From NCBI GenBank assembly GCA_027486555.1, contig JAIXOX010000004.1, forward strand, positions 1-46,899: 46,899 bases of DNA. Direction: 5' to 3'. The position numbers and the translations under genes were made by a program. The stretch comes from Comamonadaceae bacterium. Lineage in GTDB: Bacteria > Pseudomonadota > Gammaproteobacteria > Burkholderiales > Burkholderiaceae_C. Below the pieces are notes generated by a model. The model was not told the origin of the DNA, did no database searches, and saw nothing but the letters and a program-made list of their open reading frames with translations. Shown one piece after another: positions 1 to 10,104 of this stretch. How positions within the stretch are numbered: position 1 is the first letter of the stretch; every line of letters begins with the position of its first letter.

Positions 1-170
1 ATGTGGGCGTTACTGACAACGGAATGAATTGGGCTTGTTTGACTGTTCCGAAATCTATGAAAAGACATCGAAAAATCTATGACAAGTAGTAAACCCGGAC
101 TATACTACTTTTTACTTAATAAAAAGGACTAAGAGTTTCCTCTAAGTGCTTGATTTTATTGGGAATTTTT
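1..170. other. AT-rich non-coding edge beside tRNA-Val
   Basis: No convincing gene is visible. By my count G+C is about 35%, far below the surrounding coding DNA. The stretch directly abuts the 3' (CCA) end of the tRNA-Val gene, the side on which integrative elements usually insert. It may be the margin of an island lying to the left, or simply an AT-rich intergenic region cut by the window. A reading frame from base 1 stops after eight codons. Confidence 0.4.
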
Positions 171-245
171 TGGTGGGCGATGCAAGTTTCGAACTTGCGA
201 CCCCTGCAGTGTGAATGCAGTGCTCTACCCCTGAGCTAATCGCCC
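171..245 (-). tRNA. tRNA-Val (anticodon CAC)
   Basis: Read on the minus strand, a complete cloverleaf is visible. The acceptor stem GGGCGAT pairs with ATCGCCC, the D-arm is GCTC...GAGC, the anticodon stem CTGCA/TGCAG encloses the loop TTCACAC, and the T-arm GCAAG-TTCGAAA-CTTGC is followed by a discriminator A and an encoded CCA. The anticodon CAC reads the valine codon GUG. The gene is 75 nt long. It stands alone between the AT-rich window edge and the end of dnaQ. Confidence 0.96.
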
Positions 246-323
246 TGCGTTTTCCGCGAAGTCTTAGATTATAGCATCAAAATTTGATTGCAGAAAACTG
301 GGCTCAATATTTCAGCAACAATC

Positions 324-1034
324 TCAAACCACTGCAAGTTGACGCCACACGGTTTTTCCTCCGCTCGATTTGTCAAGCTGGGCCAGCACATCATGGTGCG
401 CGGCCAACTCCTGAACATTGGCGGGCAGCACGGGCAAAACATAAGCACTCAAGTCGACCTGCACCACCACAGCCTGCTTGTCAGTGGGCATGTCGCCAGC
501 GTCGATCAACAATGCCTCTTGACCCCGTGTCATGTTGATGTAAACGTCGGCCAATAACTCGGCATCGAGCAAAGCGCCGTGGAGGGTTCGCCCAGAGTTG
601 TCGACTTCGAGGCGGTCACACAGCGAGTCGAGGCTGTTGCGTTTGCCGGGGAACATTTCCTTGGCCATGGCAAGAGTGTCAAGCACACCACTGACATAAG
701 CTTTTAAAGGCTTTTTACCGACGCGTTCGAGTTCTTTGTTGAGAAAGCCGATGTCAAACGCTGCGTTGTGGATGATGAGCTCGGCATCAGCCAGGTAATT
801 CAGGATGTCATCGGCCAGTTCAGAAAATTTGGGCTTGTCACGCAAGAATTCATTGCTGATGCCGTGAACCCTGAGCGCATCTTCATGGCTGTCGCGCTCG
901 GGATTGAAGTAAAAATGCAGGTTCTTACCCGTGAGCTTGCGGGCATACAGTTCGACGCATCCCAGCTCGATGATGCGGTCGCCACCTTCGGCAGACAGGC
1001 CCGTGGTTTCGGTGTCCAGAACGATTTGACGCAT
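324..1034 (-). CDS. dnaQ: DNA polymerase III subunit epsilon (3'-5' proofreading exonuclease)
   Basis: This is the proofreading exonuclease of the replicative polymerase, 236 residues, close to the family norm. The DEDDh signature is complete: DTETTG supplies Asp7 and Glu9 (ExoI), HNAAFD supplies Asp94 (ExoII), and HGALLDAE supplies His152 and Asp157 (ExoIII). The C-terminal tail should bind the polymerase alpha subunit. The gene begins 16 nt after fdx and looks like the last cistron of the isc operon, so it may share transcription with iron-sulfur assembly genes. A separate internal promoter cannot be excluded. Confidence 0.96.
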   Translation of the reverse strand: MRQIVLDTETTGLSAEGGDRIIELGCVELYARKLTGKNLHFYFNPERDSHEDALRVHGISNEFLRDKPKFSELADDILNYLADAELIIHNAAFDIGFLNKELERVGKKPLKAYVSGVLDTLAMAKEMFPGKRNSLDSLCDRLEVDNSGRTLHGALLDAELLADVYINMTRGQEALLIDAGDMPTDKQAVVVQVDLSAYVLPVLPANVQELAAHHDVLAQLDKSSGGKTVWRQLAVV

Positions 1035-1050
1035 GGCTTGCCGCTTCCGC

Positions 1051-1389
1051 TCAGTGCAGTTCTTTGGCGTGGTTGATGGTGTAGCGCGGGATCTCGATCA
1101 CCAAGTCACTCTTGGCCACAAAGGCCTGGCAGCTCAGGCGTGAGTCGGGCTCAAGGCCCCAGGCTCGGTCGAGCAAGTCTTCTTCGGTTTCCTCCATCTC
1201 GTTGAGGCTCCTGAAGCCTTCACGCACGACCACATGGCAGGTGGTGCAAGCTGCGCTCATGTCGCAGGCGTGTTCGATGTTGATTTTGTTGTCGAGCAGC
1301 GCTTCACAGATGCTGGTGCCCGCAGGCACGGTGATTTCTGCACCGTTGGGGCAATATTCGGGGTGGGGCAGGATTTTGATGACAGGCAT
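1051..1389 (-). CDS. fdx: ISC-type [2Fe-2S] ferredoxin
   Basis: This is the 112-residue adrenodoxin-type ferredoxin that supplies electrons during Fe-S cluster assembly on IscU. The cluster ligands are Cys42, Cys48, Cys51 and Cys87, in the C-x5-C-x2-C...C arrangement of Isc ferredoxins. The acidic segment around residues 64-74 (NEMEETEEDLLD) matches the usual partner-binding surface. It lies 14 nt downstream of hscA, its normal place in the operon. Confidence 0.97.
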   Translation of the reverse strand: MPVIKILPHPEYCPNGAEITVPAGTSICEALLDNKINIEHACDMSAACTTCHVVVREGFRSLNEMEETEEDLLDRAWGLEPDSRLSCQAFVAKSDLVIEIPRYTINHAKELH

Positions 1390-1403
1390 GGCGGAATGGT
1401 GGA

Positions 1404-3269
1404 TTACATCGACTGGATATTTTGGCCAGCCAGGGCTTTTTGAATGCTTTGGTTCATGCGCTCAGCGGCAAAAGCTTCGGTGCCTTTGGCCAGCGCTTGG
1501 GTGCAGTCTTCCAGCGCCTTGGCGTCTTGTTCGGTCAGGATAGCCGCTTGCAAGGTGGCCATCTGGGCATCAATGCCGGCACGCTCTTCAGGGCTGAGCA
1601 AATCGCCATCGGCTGCCAAGGCACTGCGCGTGGCCAGCAGCATGCGGTCGGCGTCCACACGGGCTTCGACCAAGGCGCGTGCTTTCATGTCAGCTTGGGC
1701 AGTGGTGAAGCTTTCTTGCAGCATGGTGGCAATCTGATCGTCGCTCAGGCCATAAGAGGGCTTGACGTCGATGCGGGCTTCCACACCGCTGATTTGTTCT
1801 TTGGCCCCCACGCTCAGCAGACCATCGGCATCCACCGTGAAGGTCACGCGGATGCGCGCAGCACCTGCTGCCATGGGCGGGATACCGCGCAGCTCAAAGC
1901 GGGCCAGGCTGCGACAGTCTTGCACCAAGTCGCGCTCGCCCTGCACCACATGCAGCGCCAAGGCGGTTTGGCCGTCTTGGTAGGTGGTGAAGTCTTGCGC
2001 CATCGCCGTGGGGATGGTCTGGTTGCGCGGGATGATGCGCTCGACCAAGCCGCCCATGGTCTCGACGCCCAATGACAAGGGGATCACATCGAGCAGCAGC
2101 AATTCGCCAGCGGCGTTGTTGCCCGCCAGCTGGTTGGCCTGGATGGATGCGCCCAAAGCGACGACTTCGTCAGGGTTGAGGTTGTTGAGCGGCACCTGGC
2201 CAAAAAACTCGCCCACCGCCCGCTGAATTTGCGGCATGCGGGTGGAGCCGCCCACCATCACCACGCCCTGCACATCGTCCTTGCCCAGCTGGGCATCGCG
2301 CAGCGCTTTGCGAACGGCGGTGATGCAACGGGCTGTCAGGGCCTCAGTGGCTTGCTCGAAATCTGCGCGGCTGATGGCTGCCGACAAGCTGCCGGTAGAC
2401 AAGGCAGCATTCAGAGTGAACGCATCGGCAGCGCTGAGTGCTTCTTTGGCGGCGCGGGCTGCAGCTTTGAGCACCGTTTTGTCTTCGGCCGTGACCGCTT
2501 GCAGGCCAGGGTGACGGGCCATGGCAAAGTCGGCCAGAGCCTGGTCGTAATCGTCGCCGCCCAGGGCAGAGTCGCCGCCGGTGGACAAGACCTCGAACAC
2601 GCCTTGAGTCAAGCGCAGGATAGAAATATCGAAGGTGCCGCCGCCCAAATCGAACACGGCATAAACGCCTTCGCTGGCGTTGTCGAGGCCGTAGGCAATG
2701 GCTGCGGCGGTCGGCTCGTTGATCAGACGCAGCACATTCAGGCCTGCCAGTTGCGCGGCGTCTTTGGTGGCTTGGCGCTGGGCGTCGTCAAAGTAAGCCG
2801 GGACGGTGATGACCGCGCCGTAGATATCGTCGTTGAAGGTGTCTTCGGCGCGAAAACGCAAGGTGGCCAGAATTTCGGCGCTCACCTCGACGGGTGATTT
2901 GGGGCCTTGCACCGTCTGGATCGAGAGCATGCCTTGTTCACTGGCGGTGAACTCGTAAGGCAGCTTGCTGCGGTCGGCGATGTCATTCAGGCCACGCCCC
3001 ATGAAGCGCTTGACCGAGGCGATGGTGTTGACGGGATCGCTGGCAGCAGACTGCACCGCTTCAAAACCAATTTGACGGCCTTGGCCTGGCATGAAGCGAA
3101 CCACAGAGGGCAGAATCACGCGGCCATCGTCATCGGGCAGGCATTCAGCCACGCCGTTGCGCACCGAGGCCACCAGCGAGTGCGTGGTGCCCAAATCAAT
3201 GCCCACCGCGATGCGGCGTTGGTGCGGGTCGGGCGACTGGCCCGGTTCGGAAATCTGCAATAAGGCCAT
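1404..3269 (-). CDS. hscA: Fe-S assembly Hsp70 chaperone HscA
   Basis: This is a specialised Hsp70 that, with HscB, helps release the cluster from IscU to acceptor proteins. The nucleotide-binding domain opens with [12 protein letters not shown] and carries the phosphate-2 motif FDLGGGTFD. The substrate-binding domain follows and is expected to recognise the LPPVK motif of IscU. I place the start at ATG 3269 (MALLQIS), giving 621 residues; the reading frame also opens at a TTG two codons earlier. It follows hscB by 16 nt in the isc operon. Confidence 0.97.
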   Translation of the reverse strand: MALLQISEPGQSPDPHQRRIAVGIDLGTTHSLVASVRNGVAECLPDDDGRVILPSVVRFMPGQGRQIGFEAVQSAASDPVNTIASVKRFMGRGLNDIADRSKLPYEFTASEQGMLSIQTVQGPKSPVEVSAEILATLRFRAEDTFNDDIYGAVITVPAYFDDAQRQATKDAAQLAGLNVLRLINEPTAAAIAYGLDNASEGVYAVFDLGGGTFDISILRLTQGVFEVLSTGGDSALGGDDYDQALADFAMARHPGLQAVTAEDKTVLKAAARAAKEALSAADAFTLNAALSTGSLSAAISRADFEQATEALTARCITAVRKALRDAQLGKDDVQGVVMVGGSTRMPQIQRAVGEFFGQVPLNNLNPDEVVALGASIQANQLAGNNAAGELLLLDVIPLSLGVETMGGLVERIIPRNQTIPTAMAQDFTTYQDGQTALALHVVQGERDLVQDCRSLARFELRGIPPMAAGAARIRVTFTVDADGLLSVGAKEQISGVEARIDVKPSYGLSDDQIATMLQESFTTAQADMKARALVEARVDADRMLLATRSALAADGDLLSPEERAGIDAQMATLQAAILTEQDAKALEDCTQALAKGTEAFAAERMNQSIQKALAGQNIQSM

Positions 3270-3285
3270 GTTCAATCGGGAAAAT

Positions 3286-3804
3286 TCAGGTCAATCGGTC
3301 GAGTTTAGCGTTCACTTCTTGCGTGAAGCGCTCAATGAACATCAGCGCCCTCACCTGCCCCACGGCTTGCGCGGGGTCTTTGGCCACATCGAGCGACTGA
3401 GCCAGCGTTTGCTGAACGCGTCTCTGTTCGTCGGCCACTTCATCAGCCAAGGCTTGCAGTCCCTCAGCACCGTCGGTGTCGTCCAGGCTTTCGCGCCACT
3501 CCATTTGCTGCATCAAAAAGGCTGCGGGCATGGCCGTGTTGTTCTCGGCTTGCACTGGCGCGCCTTGCATTTCGCACAAATAAGCAGCGCGCTTGAGCGG
3601 GTCTTTCAGGCGCTGATAGGCCTCGTTGATGCGCACCGACCACTGCATGGCCACGCGTTGGGCAGCAGCGCCCTCGGCGGCAAAGCGGTCGGGATGGGCT
3701 TCGCGCTGCAGCGCTTTCCAGCGGGCATCGAGTTGCGCGCGGTCCTGTGCAAACTGCACAGGCACGTCAAAAAGCTCGAAGTCGTTGGCTTGAAGCGAGA
3801 TCAC
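3286..3804 (-). CDS. hscB: Fe-S assembly J-domain co-chaperone HscB
   Basis: This is the J-protein that delivers IscU to HscA and stimulates its ATPase. The N-terminal J domain (about residues 7-80) carries the HPD tripeptide at 37-39, and the C-terminal helical domain (about 90-172) is the IscU-binding part. The start is a GTG at 3804. The length of 172 residues is normal. The gene lies between iscA and hscA with gaps of 12 and 16 nt, as expected for the operon. Confidence 0.95.
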   Translation of the reverse strand: MISLQANDFELFDVPVQFAQDRAQLDARWKALQREAHPDRFAAEGAAAQRVAMQWSVRINEAYQRLKDPLKRAAYLCEMQGAPVQAENNTAMPAAFLMQQMEWRESLDDTDGAEGLQALADEVADEQRRVQQTLAQSLDVAKDPAQAVGQVRALMFIERFTQEVNAKLDRLT

Positions 3805-3816
3805 GCGCTTAAAAAC

Positions 3817-4140
3817 TCAAACGCGGAAAGACTCACCGCAACCGCAGCGGTCACGCTCGTTGGGGTTGTTGAAACGAAAACCCTCGTTCAGGCCCTCGCG
3901 CACAAAGTCGAGTTCGGTGCCGTCGATGTAGGCCAAGCTTTTGGGGTCCACCATCAATTTGACGCCATGGCCTTCAAAAACCATGTCTTCTGGGGCGATG
4001 TCATCCACATATTCCAGCTTGTAGGCCAAACCCGAGCAGCCCGTGGTTCTGACACCCAGTCGCACACCCACACCCGAACCACGTTTGGCCATGTAGCGAG
4101 AGACATGCCGTGCTGCGGCAGCAGACAAAGTGATGGCCAT
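3817..4140 (-). CDS. iscA: A-type Fe-S carrier IscA
   Basis: This is an A-type carrier that accepts clusters from IscU and passes them on, particularly for [4Fe-4S] maturation. The three conserved ligands are Cys35 (TTGCSG), Cys99 and Cys101 (CGCGESF). Its 107 residues are standard. The start codon is one nucleotide from the iscU stop codon, implying translational coupling. Confidence 0.97.
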   Translation of the reverse strand: MAITLSAAAARHVSRYMAKRGSGVGVRLGVRTTGCSGLAYKLEYVDDIAPEDMVFEGHGVKLMVDPKSLAYIDGTELDFVREGLNEGFRFNNPNERDRCGCGESFRV

Positions 4141-4141
4141 G

Positions 4142-4528
4142 TCAGTTCAGGTGTTTCTTTTTGTAGTCTTCCACGGCTGCCTTGATGGCGTCCTCGGCCA
4201 GGATGGAGCAGTGGATTTTGACCGGTGGCAGCGCCAGCTCTTCGGCGATTTCGCTGTTCTTGAGGGCTGCCGCTTGGTCCAGCGTTTTGCCCTTGACCCA
4301 TTCGGTCACGAGCGAGCTCGACGCAATGGCCGAGCCACAACCGTAAGTCTTGAAGCGCGCGTCTTCGATCACGCCGGTAGTCGGGTTGACCTTGATTTGC
4401 AACTTCATCACGTCGCCGCAAGCCGGTGCGCCGACCATGCCGGTGCCGACGGTGTCGTCGCCCTTGTCGAACGAGCCGACATTGCGTGGGTTTTCGTAGT
4501 GGTCAACCACTTTTTCAGAATATGCCAT
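4142..4528 (-). CDS. iscU: Fe-S cluster scaffold IscU
   Basis: This is the scaffold on which [2Fe-2S] clusters are built from IscS sulfur and iron. Ligands Cys37, Asp39, Cys64, His106 and Cys107 are present, as is the HscA recognition motif LPPVK at 100-104. It has 128 residues, the usual length. A GGAG ribosome-binding site precedes the ATG. It lies 44 nt after iscS. Confidence 0.98.
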   Translation of the reverse strand: MAYSEKVVDHYENPRNVGSFDKGDDTVGTGMVGAPACGDVMKLQIKVNPTTGVIEDARFKTYGCGSAIASSSLVTEWVKGKTLDQAAALKNSEIAEELALPPVKIHCSILAEDAIKAAVEDYKKKHLN

Positions 4529-4572
4529 GGTGTTTTCTCCGTATTCAGTTCAAAAGCGAATCAAGGTGCAAC

Positions 4573-5790
4573 TCAGTGAGCCGCCCACTGGATCGTGCTC
4601 AGATCGATGCCATCTTTGTGCATTTCCCATAGGGGGCTCAAGTCGCGCAACTTGACCACGTTCTCGCGGATGGTTTGGATCGCGTAATCGATGTCCTCTT
4701 CGGTGGACCAGCGGCCAATCGTCATGCGCAGGCTGCTGTGGGCCAGCTCGTCGCTGCGACCCAGGGCGCGCAAGACATAGCTGGGCTCCAAGCTGGCCGA
4801 AGTGCAGGCCGAACCCGACGACACCGCCAGGCCCTTGATGCCCATGATGAGTGATTCGCCTTCGACAAAGTTAAAACTCATGTTGATGTTGTGTGGCACG
4901 CGCTGGGTGGCGTGGCCGTTCAAGAACACCTGCTCCATGTCGCTCAGGCCGTTGATCAGGCGGTCGTGCAAGGCGCGGGCCTTGGCGTTGTCTTGCGCCA
5001 TCTCGAGCTTGGCAATACGAAAAGCCTCGCCCATGCCAACGCACTGGTGGGTGGGCAAAGTGCCCGAGCGCATGCCGCGCTCATGACCGCCACCGTGCAT
5101 CTGCGCTTCGAGGCGAATGCGGGGCTTGCGGCGCACATACAAAGCGCCAATGCCCTTGGGTCCATAGGTTTTGTGCGACGCCAGGCTCATCAGATCGATG
5201 GGCAGCTGGGTCATGTCGATCTCGACCTTGCCAGTGGCTTGGGCGGCATCGACGTGGAAGATGATGCCTTTTTCGCGGCACAAATTGCCAATCGCGGTCA
5301 CGTCTTGGATCACGCCGATTTCGTTGTTCACGAACATCACGCTGATCAAGATGGTGTCGGGGCGAAGGGCTGCCTTGAGCGCGTCCATGTTCAACAGACC
5401 ATCGGCCTGCACATCGAGGTAGGTGACTTCAAAGCCCTGGCGCTCCAGCTCGCGCATGGTGTCGAGCACAGCCTTGTGCTCGGTCTTGACGGTGATCAGG
5501 TGCTTGCCGCGCGACTTGTAAAACTGGGCTGCGCCTTTGATGGCCAGATTGTTGGACTCGGTGGCACCGCTGGTCCAGACGATCTCGCGGGGATCGGCAC
5601 CGATCAGATCGGCCACTTGCTCGCGGGCTTTTTCGACGGCGGCTTCGGCCTCCCAGCCCCAGGCGTGGGTGCGTGATGCGGGGTTGCCAAAGTGCTCGCG
5701 CAACCAAGGGACGATGGCGTCAACCACACGGGGGTCGCAGGGGTTGGTGGCACCGTAATCAAGGTAAATAGGGAAATGGGGTGTGGTCAT
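4573..5790 (-). CDS. iscS: Cysteine desulfurase IscS
   Basis: This PLP enzyme turns cysteine into alanine plus an enzyme persulfide, supplying sulfur for Fe-S clusters and tRNA thiolation. The PLP lysine is in SLASHKTYG (Lys207), and the mobile-loop catalytic cysteine is Cys329 in [13 protein letters not shown], the long-loop group I form. It has 405 residues, typical for IscS, and ends with a standard IscU-binding tail. It is the second gene of the operon, 20 nt after iscR. Confidence 0.98.
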   Translation of the reverse strand: MTTPHFPIYLDYGATNPCDPRVVDAIVPWLREHFGNPASRTHAWGWEAEAAVEKAREQVADLIGADPREIVWTSGATESNNLAIKGAAQFYKSRGKHLITVKTEHKAVLDTMRELERQGFEVTYLDVQADGLLNMDALKAALRPDTILISVMFVNNEIGVIQDVTAIGNLCREKGIIFHVDAAQATGKVEIDMTQLPIDLMSLASHKTYGPKGIGALYVRRKPRIRLEAQMHGGGHERGMRSGTLPTHQCVGMGEAFRIAKLEMAQDNAKARALHDRLINGLSDMEQVFLNGHATQRVPHNINMSFNFVEGESLIMGIKGLAVSSGSACTSASLEPSYVLRALGRSDELAHSSLRMTIGRWSTEEDIDYAIQTIRENVVKLRDLSPLWEMHKDGIDLSTIQWAAH

Positions 5791-5810
5791 GGTCTGCTCT
5801 TCTTCGGGAA

Positions 5811-6347
5811 TCAGGGTTTGGCGAACATGTTGCCCAAGTCAAACACCGAGTTGGGCACATTCACGCGAATGGGTTGGCTGATCGGCATGGGGGCAATCGC
5901 ACGCTTGAGGCTGGGCTTGTGTTCAACGACCAAGCCTTTGGCCAACTGGTCGTCCACCAGCTTTTGCAGGGAAACCGAGTCCAAAAACTCCACCATTTTG
6001 GAGTTCAGGGAGGCCCACAGGTCGTGTGTCATGCAGCGGCCATCGCCGCCATTGCAGTTTTCTTTGCCGCCGCAGTGGGTGGCATCGATGGGTTCGTCCA
6101 CCGACAAAATGATGTCGGCCACGGTGATTTCGGTGGATTTACGGCCCAAGGTGTAACCGCCGCCGGGGCCGCGGGTGGATTCGACCAAGTTGTGGCGGCG
6201 CAGTTTGCCAAACAACTGCTCTAGATAAGAGAGGGAAATCTGTTGGCGCTGGCTGATGGCGGCCAAGGTCACGGGGCCGGCGTCTTGGCGCAGGGCCAAA
6301 TCGATCATGGCAGTGACGGCGAAACGGCCTTTGGTGGTTAAACGCAT
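5811..6347 (-). CDS. iscR: Fe-S cluster regulator IscR (Rrf2 family)
   Basis: This is the [2Fe-2S] sensor and autorepressor of the isc operon. The N-terminal winged helix covers about residues 1-65 ([18 protein letters not shown]). The cluster site has Cys92, Cys98 and Cys105, with His108 beyond. Enterobacterial IscR has the third Cys at 104, so there is one extra residue in this loop. It is first in the operon and is preceded by an AGGAG ribosome-binding site and an IscR-like operator at 6399-6423. Confidence 0.97.
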   Translation of the reverse strand: MRLTTKGRFAVTAMIDLALRQDAGPVTLAAISQRQQISLSYLEQLFGKLRRHNLVESTRGPGGGYTLGRKSTEITVADIILSVDEPIDATHCGGKENCNGGDGRCMTHDLWASLNSKMVEFLDSVSLQKLVDDQLAKGLVVEHKPSLKRAIAPMPISQPIRVNVPNSVFDLGNMFAKP

Positions 6348-6398
6348 GGCAGACTCCTGAAGTGGGTGGGGGCTTGGTCAGTGACCCGCCAAAGCGGG

Positions 6399-6423
6399 TT
6401 CCCGACTAAACAACTCAAGTATA
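6399..6423 (-). promoter_or_regulatory. IscR type 1-like operator upstream of iscR
   Basis: On the minus strand the sequence contains ATACTTGAG, a five-base spacer and then TAGTCGGGAA. This follows the type 1 IscR consensus (ATA..TGAC....TAGTCGG.TAT) described in enterobacteria. It lies about 50 bp before the iscR start, where [2Fe-2S]-IscR would repress its own operon. The assignment rests on consensus matching by eye. Confidence 0.7.
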
Positions 6424-6469
6424 AACCAATCCCGATCAAATCACTCGGGTTAAAGGGTTATTCCACTCA

Positions 6470-6542
6470 TGTCATCCCGCACTTGATGCGGGATCCATCG
6501 TGAGTTCAACACCATGGACCCCGGATCAAGTCCGGGGTGACA
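6470..6542. repeat. Dispersed two-hairpin palindromic repeat, copy A
   Basis: Two hairpins face each other. The first has arms ATCCCGCA and TGCGGGAT around CTTGA. The second has arms CCCCGGA and TCCGGGG around TCAAG. The outer ends are TGTCAT and GTGACA, and the two halves meet at ATCCAT...CCATGGA. The same design recurs at 12675-12744 and 15329-15384. The translated repeat (DPGS...VRDD-like text) creates a spurious minus-strand reading frame. Confidence 0.8.
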
Positions 6543-6606
6543 AATAGGAGATGCGGTCCGGGGTGACAAATATGAGACACGGTCCGGGGTTGCAAAAAGG
6601 GGATGA
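6529..6606. repeat. Tandem repeat, 26-bp period, about three copies
   Basis: The core GTCCGGGGTGACAAATA recurs with its TCCGGGG at 6531, 6557 and 6583, an exact 26-bp step. The third copy is degenerate. The first unit is the right arm of palindromic repeat A, so the array appears to have grown by duplication of that half-element. It fills the space between the isc promoter and the end of uvrB. Confidence 0.8.
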
Positions 6607-6628
6607 GGGCTGGAGGGGAAGTTTTGGC

Positions 6629-8755
6629 TCAAGCCCTGATCAAAGGCACGATGTTGTCGCCACCGGTGGCTCCAAAAGCCTGCTCCTTCAGGATGGTGAG
6701 CTGGTCGCGCACCTGGGCGGCTTTTTCGAACTCCAAATTGCGGGCGTGTTCCATCATTTGCTTCTCCAACTGCTTGATGGCGCGGGCGATGTCTTTTTCG
6801 CTCATGTCCTCCACCTTGGCCCTTTGCACCGCGGCCTGCTCCAAGCGCTCGGCTTCTTTGCCCGACTTTTCGCTGTAAACACCGTCGATCAGGTCTTTGA
6901 CCTTCTTGATAATGCTCTTGGGCGTGATGCCCATGAGCTCGTTGTGGGCCACTTGCTTGATGCGGCGACGCTCGGTCTCGCCCATGGCTTTTTTCATCGA
7001 ATCGGTGATGCGGTCGGCGTACAAAATTGCCCGCCCATTCAGATTGCGGGCCGCACGGCCAATGGTCTGGATCAAGCTGCGCTCGGATCGCAAGAAGCCT
7101 TCTTTGTCGGCATCCAGAATGGCCACCAGCGAGACCTCAGGAATATCCAAGCCCTCACGCAGCAAGTTGATGCCCACCAGCACATCGAAAGCGCCCAGGC
7201 GCAGGTCACGCAAAATTTCCACCCGCTCCACCGTGTCCACGTCGCTGTGCAAGAAGCGCACCTTCACCCCGTTGTCGCTCAGGTAATCTGTCAACTGCTC
7301 GGCCATGCGCTTGGTCAGCGTCGTGATCAGCACGCGCTCGTGTTTGTCCACCCGAATGCGGATTTCTTGCAGCACATCGTCCACCTGCTGAGTAGCGGGG
7401 CGCACCTCCACCTCTGGATCGACCAAACCCGTGGGGCGCACCACCTGCTCGACCACTTTGCCCGCGTGCGTCTTTTCGTAGTCGGCCGGCGTGGCCGAAA
7501 CAAAAATGCACTGGCGCATGCGCTTTTCAAACTCTTCGAATTTGAGCGGGCGGTTGTCTAAAGCGCTGGGCAGGCGAAAGCCGTATTCCACCAGCGTGGT
7601 TTTGCGCGCCTTGTCGCCGTTGTACATGGCATTGAGCTGGCCAATCATCTGGTGGCTCTCGTCCAAAAACATGATCGCGTCGGGCGGCATGTAGTCGGTG
7701 AGCGTGCTGGGTGCGTCGCCCGGAGCCGCGCCTGATAAATGCCGGGTGTAATTTTCAATGCCCTTGCAGTGCCCGACTTCGGACAGCATTTCCAAATCGA
7801 ACCGCGTGCGCTGCTCCAGGCGCTGCGCCTCGACCAATTTGCCCATGCCCACCAGCTCTTTCAGCCGTTGGGCCAACTCGATTTTGATGGTTTCCACCGC
7901 CGCCAAAACTTTGTCGCGCGGCGTCACATAGTGGCTGGACGGGTAGACCGTGAAGCGTGGGATCTTCTGACGAATGCGCCCCGTGAGCGGGTCAAACAGC
8001 TGCAGGCTGTCGATCTCGTCGTCAAACAACTCGATGCGGATCGCCAGCTCGGAGTGCTCGGCCGGGAACACGTCGATCGTGTCGCCCCGCACCCGGAACT
8101 TGCCTCGCGAAAACTCCATGTCGTTGCGCTGGTACTGCATGCGGATCAGCTGCGCAATCACGTCGCGCTGGCCCAGCTTGTCGCCGGTGCGCAGCGTCAT
8201 GATCATCCGGTGGTAGCTCTCGGGCTCGCCAATGCCGTAAATGGCCGACACCGTAGCCACGATCACCACGTCGCGCCGCTCCATGATGCTTTTGGTGCAA
8301 GACAAGCGCATCTGCTCGATGTGCTCGTTGATGGCCGAGTCTTTCTCGATGAACAAATCGCGCTGGGGCACATAAGCCTCGGGCTGGTAGTAGTCGTAAT
8401 AACTCACGAAGTACTCGACCGCGTTCTTGGGGAAGAACTCGCGGAACTCGCTGTAAAGCTGAGCGGCCAGTGTTTTGTTGGGCGCAAACACGATGGCGGG
8501 CCGCCCCAGCAGGGCGATCACATTGGCCATGGTGAAGGTTTTGCCGGAGCCGGTCACGCCCAAAAGCGTTTGAAACACCTCGCCGTCTTGCACACCTTCA
8601 ACCAGCTGCGCAATGGCCACCGGCTGATCGCCTGCGGGCGGGTAAGGCTGGTAGAGCTCAAAGGGCGAGCCGGGATAGCTGACGAACGTGCCTTCAGCGT
8701 ATTTGTCTGCATCGGACACAACTTCAACAACTGGGGCTTCGGACACGTTGGACAT
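6629..8755 (-). CDS. uvrB: Excinuclease ABC subunit UvrB
   Basis: This is the damage-verification helicase-like subunit of nucleotide excision repair, which is loaded by UvrA and recruits UvrC. Walker A is [10 protein letters not shown]. The beta-hairpin region [15 protein letters not shown], the DEAD-like FLDESHQ motif, the helicase motif IGRAARN and the C-terminal UVR domain ([27 protein letters not shown] region) are all present. The frame opens at an ATG at 8791, but I favour ATG 8755 (MSNVSEAP), because the extra residues look unlike UvrB and lack a clear ribosome site. Neither start has an ideal one. It is divergent from the aminotransferase gene. Confidence 0.96.
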   Translation of the reverse strand: MSNVSEAPVVEVVSDADKYAEGTFVSYPGSPFELYQPYPPAGDQPVAIAQLVEGVQDGEVFQTLLGVTGSGKTFTMANVIALLGRPAIVFAPNKTLAAQLYSEFREFFPKNAVEYFVSYYDYYQPEAYVPQRDLFIEKDSAINEHIEQMRLSCTKSIMERRDVVIVATVSAIYGIGEPESYHRMIMTLRTGDKLGQRDVIAQLIRMQYQRNDMEFSRGKFRVRGDTIDVFPAEHSELAIRIELFDDEIDSLQLFDPLTGRIRQKIPRFTVYPSSHYVTPRDKVLAAVETIKIELAQRLKELVGMGKLVEAQRLEQRTRFDLEMLSEVGHCKGIENYTRHLSGAAPGDAPSTLTDYMPPDAIMFLDESHQMIGQLNAMYNGDKARKTTLVEYGFRLPSALDNRPLKFEEFEKRMRQCIFVSATPADYEKTHAGKVVEQVVRPTGLVDPEVEVRPATQQVDDVLQEIRIRVDKHERVLITTLTKRMAEQLTDYLSDNGVKVRFLHSDVDTVERVEILRDLRLGAFDVLVGINLLREGLDIPEVSLVAILDADKEGFLRSERSLIQTIGRAARNLNGRAILYADRITDSMKKAMGETERRRIKQVAHNELMGITPKSIIKKVKDLIDGVYSEKSGKEAERLEQAAVQRAKVEDMSEKDIARAIKQLEKQMMEHARNLEFEKAAQVRDQLTILKEQAFGATGGDNIVPLIRA

Positions 8756-8878
8756 CTTTATGGGCGGGGGCCTCCAAGCCAGATCAGGCATCGGAGACCG
8801 TTAAAATCAGGGACAACCCGAAAGCCTAACCGAGGAACGGGTTTCCTGCCACCACTGAACACAATCCAAGGACTTTCC

Positions 8879-10075
8879 ATGTCTCTGTTTTCCGCCGTCG
8901 AAATGGCCCCCCGCGACCCGATCTTGGGCCTGAACGAGCAATTCAACGCCGACACCAACCCCAACAAAGTGAACCTGGGCGTGGGCGTGTACTTCGACGA
9001 CAACGGCAAACTGCCCCTGCTGCAGTGCGTGCAAGCGGCCGAAAAAACCATGATGGCCACCCCCACCGCGCGCGGTTATTTGCCCATCGACGGCATCGTG
9101 GCTTATGACAACGCCGTCAAGGCACTGGTGTTTGGCGCTGAATCCGACGTGGTCAAGTCCGGTCGCGTGTCCACCGTGCAAGCCATCGGCGGCACAGGCG
9201 GCCTGAAAATCGGTGCCGACTTCCTGAAAAAAGTCAGCCCCAACGCCAAAGTGCTGATTTCCGACCCCAGCTGGGAAAATCACCGCGCCATCTTCATCAA
9301 CGCGGGTTTTGAGGTCGACAGCTACGCCTATTACGATGCGGTCAATCGTGGCGTCAACTTCGACGGCATGCTGGCCAGCCTGAACGCTGCGGCCGCGGGC
9401 ACCATCGTCGTCCTGCACGCCTGCTGCCACAACCCCACCGGCTACGACATCACCGACGCCCAATGGGAACAAGTCATTGCCGTCGTCAAGGCCAAGGGCC
9501 TCACGGCATTCCTCGACATGGCGTACCAAGGCTTTGGCCACGGCATCGCCGAAGACGGCGCTGTCATCGGCAAGTTTGTGGCCGCGGGCCTGAACATCTT
9601 GGTGTCGACTTCTTTCTCCAAGAGCTTCAGCCTGTACGGTGAGCGCGTGGGCGCCCTGTCGGTGGTGGCCAACGACAAAGAAGAAGCTTCACGTGTGCTG
9701 AGCCAGCTCAAGATCGCCATTCGCACCAACTATTCCAACCCGCCGATCCATGGCGGCGCAGTGGTGGCTGCGGTTTTGAACAACCCCGAGCTGCGCGCCC
9801 TGTGGGAAAACGAGCTGGCCGAAATGCGCGTGCGCATCAAAGCCATGCGCCAAAAACTGGTGGACAGCTTAAAAGCCGCTGGCGTGCAGCAAGACATGAG
9901 CTTCATCACCAGCCAGATCGGCATGTTCAGCTACTCGGGTCTGACCAAAGACCAAATGGTTCGTCTGCGCAGCGAGTTTGGTGTGTACGGCACCGACACC
10001 GGCCGCATGTGCGTGGCCGCGCTCAACAGCAAAAACATTGACTACGTTTGCGCCGCCATCGCAAAAGTTGTTTAA
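8879..10075 (+). CDS. tyrB: Aromatic amino acid / aspartate aminotransferase (class I)
   Basis: This is a PLP fold-type I aminotransferase of the aspartate/aromatic subgroup (Ia), 398 residues. The PLP lysine is Lys248 in STSFSKSFSLYGER, with HNPTG at 184-188 and the substrate carboxylate arginine in TGRMCVAAL near the C-terminus. It should transfer amino groups between aromatic amino acids (or aspartate) and 2-oxoglutarate. The start is ATG 8879 after CCAAGGAC; the frame also runs far upstream, antisense to uvrB, but that is a shadow. Substrate preference cannot be read from the sequence alone. A strong terminator follows. Confidence 0.93.
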   Translation: MSLFSAVEMAPRDPILGLNEQFNADTNPNKVNLGVGVYFDDNGKLPLLQCVQAAEKTMMATPTARGYLPIDGIVAYDNAVKALVFGAESDVVKSGRVSTVQAIGGTGGLKIGADFLKKVSPNAKVLISDPSWENHRAIFINAGFEVDSYAYYDAVNRGVNFDGMLASLNAAAAGTIVVLHACCHNPTGYDITDAQWEQVIAVVKAKGLTAFLDMAYQGFGHGIAEDGAVIGKFVAAGLNILVSTSFSKSFSLYGERVGALSVVANDKEEASRVLSQLKIAIRTNYSNPPIHGGAVVAAVLNNPELRALWENELAEMRVRIKAMRQKLVDSLKAAGVQQDMSFITSQIGMFSYSGLTKDQMVRLRSEFGVYGTDTGRMCVAALNSKNIDYVCAAIAKVV

Positions 10076-10104
10076 ATCTCAACCCTGACTGAAAGTCGGC
10101 TTGC

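Noticed and set aside
1..27. Short frame starting at base 1
   Set aside because: It ends after eight codons with no ribosome site and no context.
6450..6632. 60-codon minus-strand frame translating to DPGS...VRDD-like text
   Set aside because: This is the translated palindromic repeat, a well-known source of spurious small proteins.
7739..8878. Long plus-strand open frame in front of the aminotransferase gene, antisense to uvrB
   Set aside because: It is the complementary-frame shadow of GC-rich uvrB; the true aminotransferase start is ATG 8879 with a ribosome site and matches the family N-terminus.
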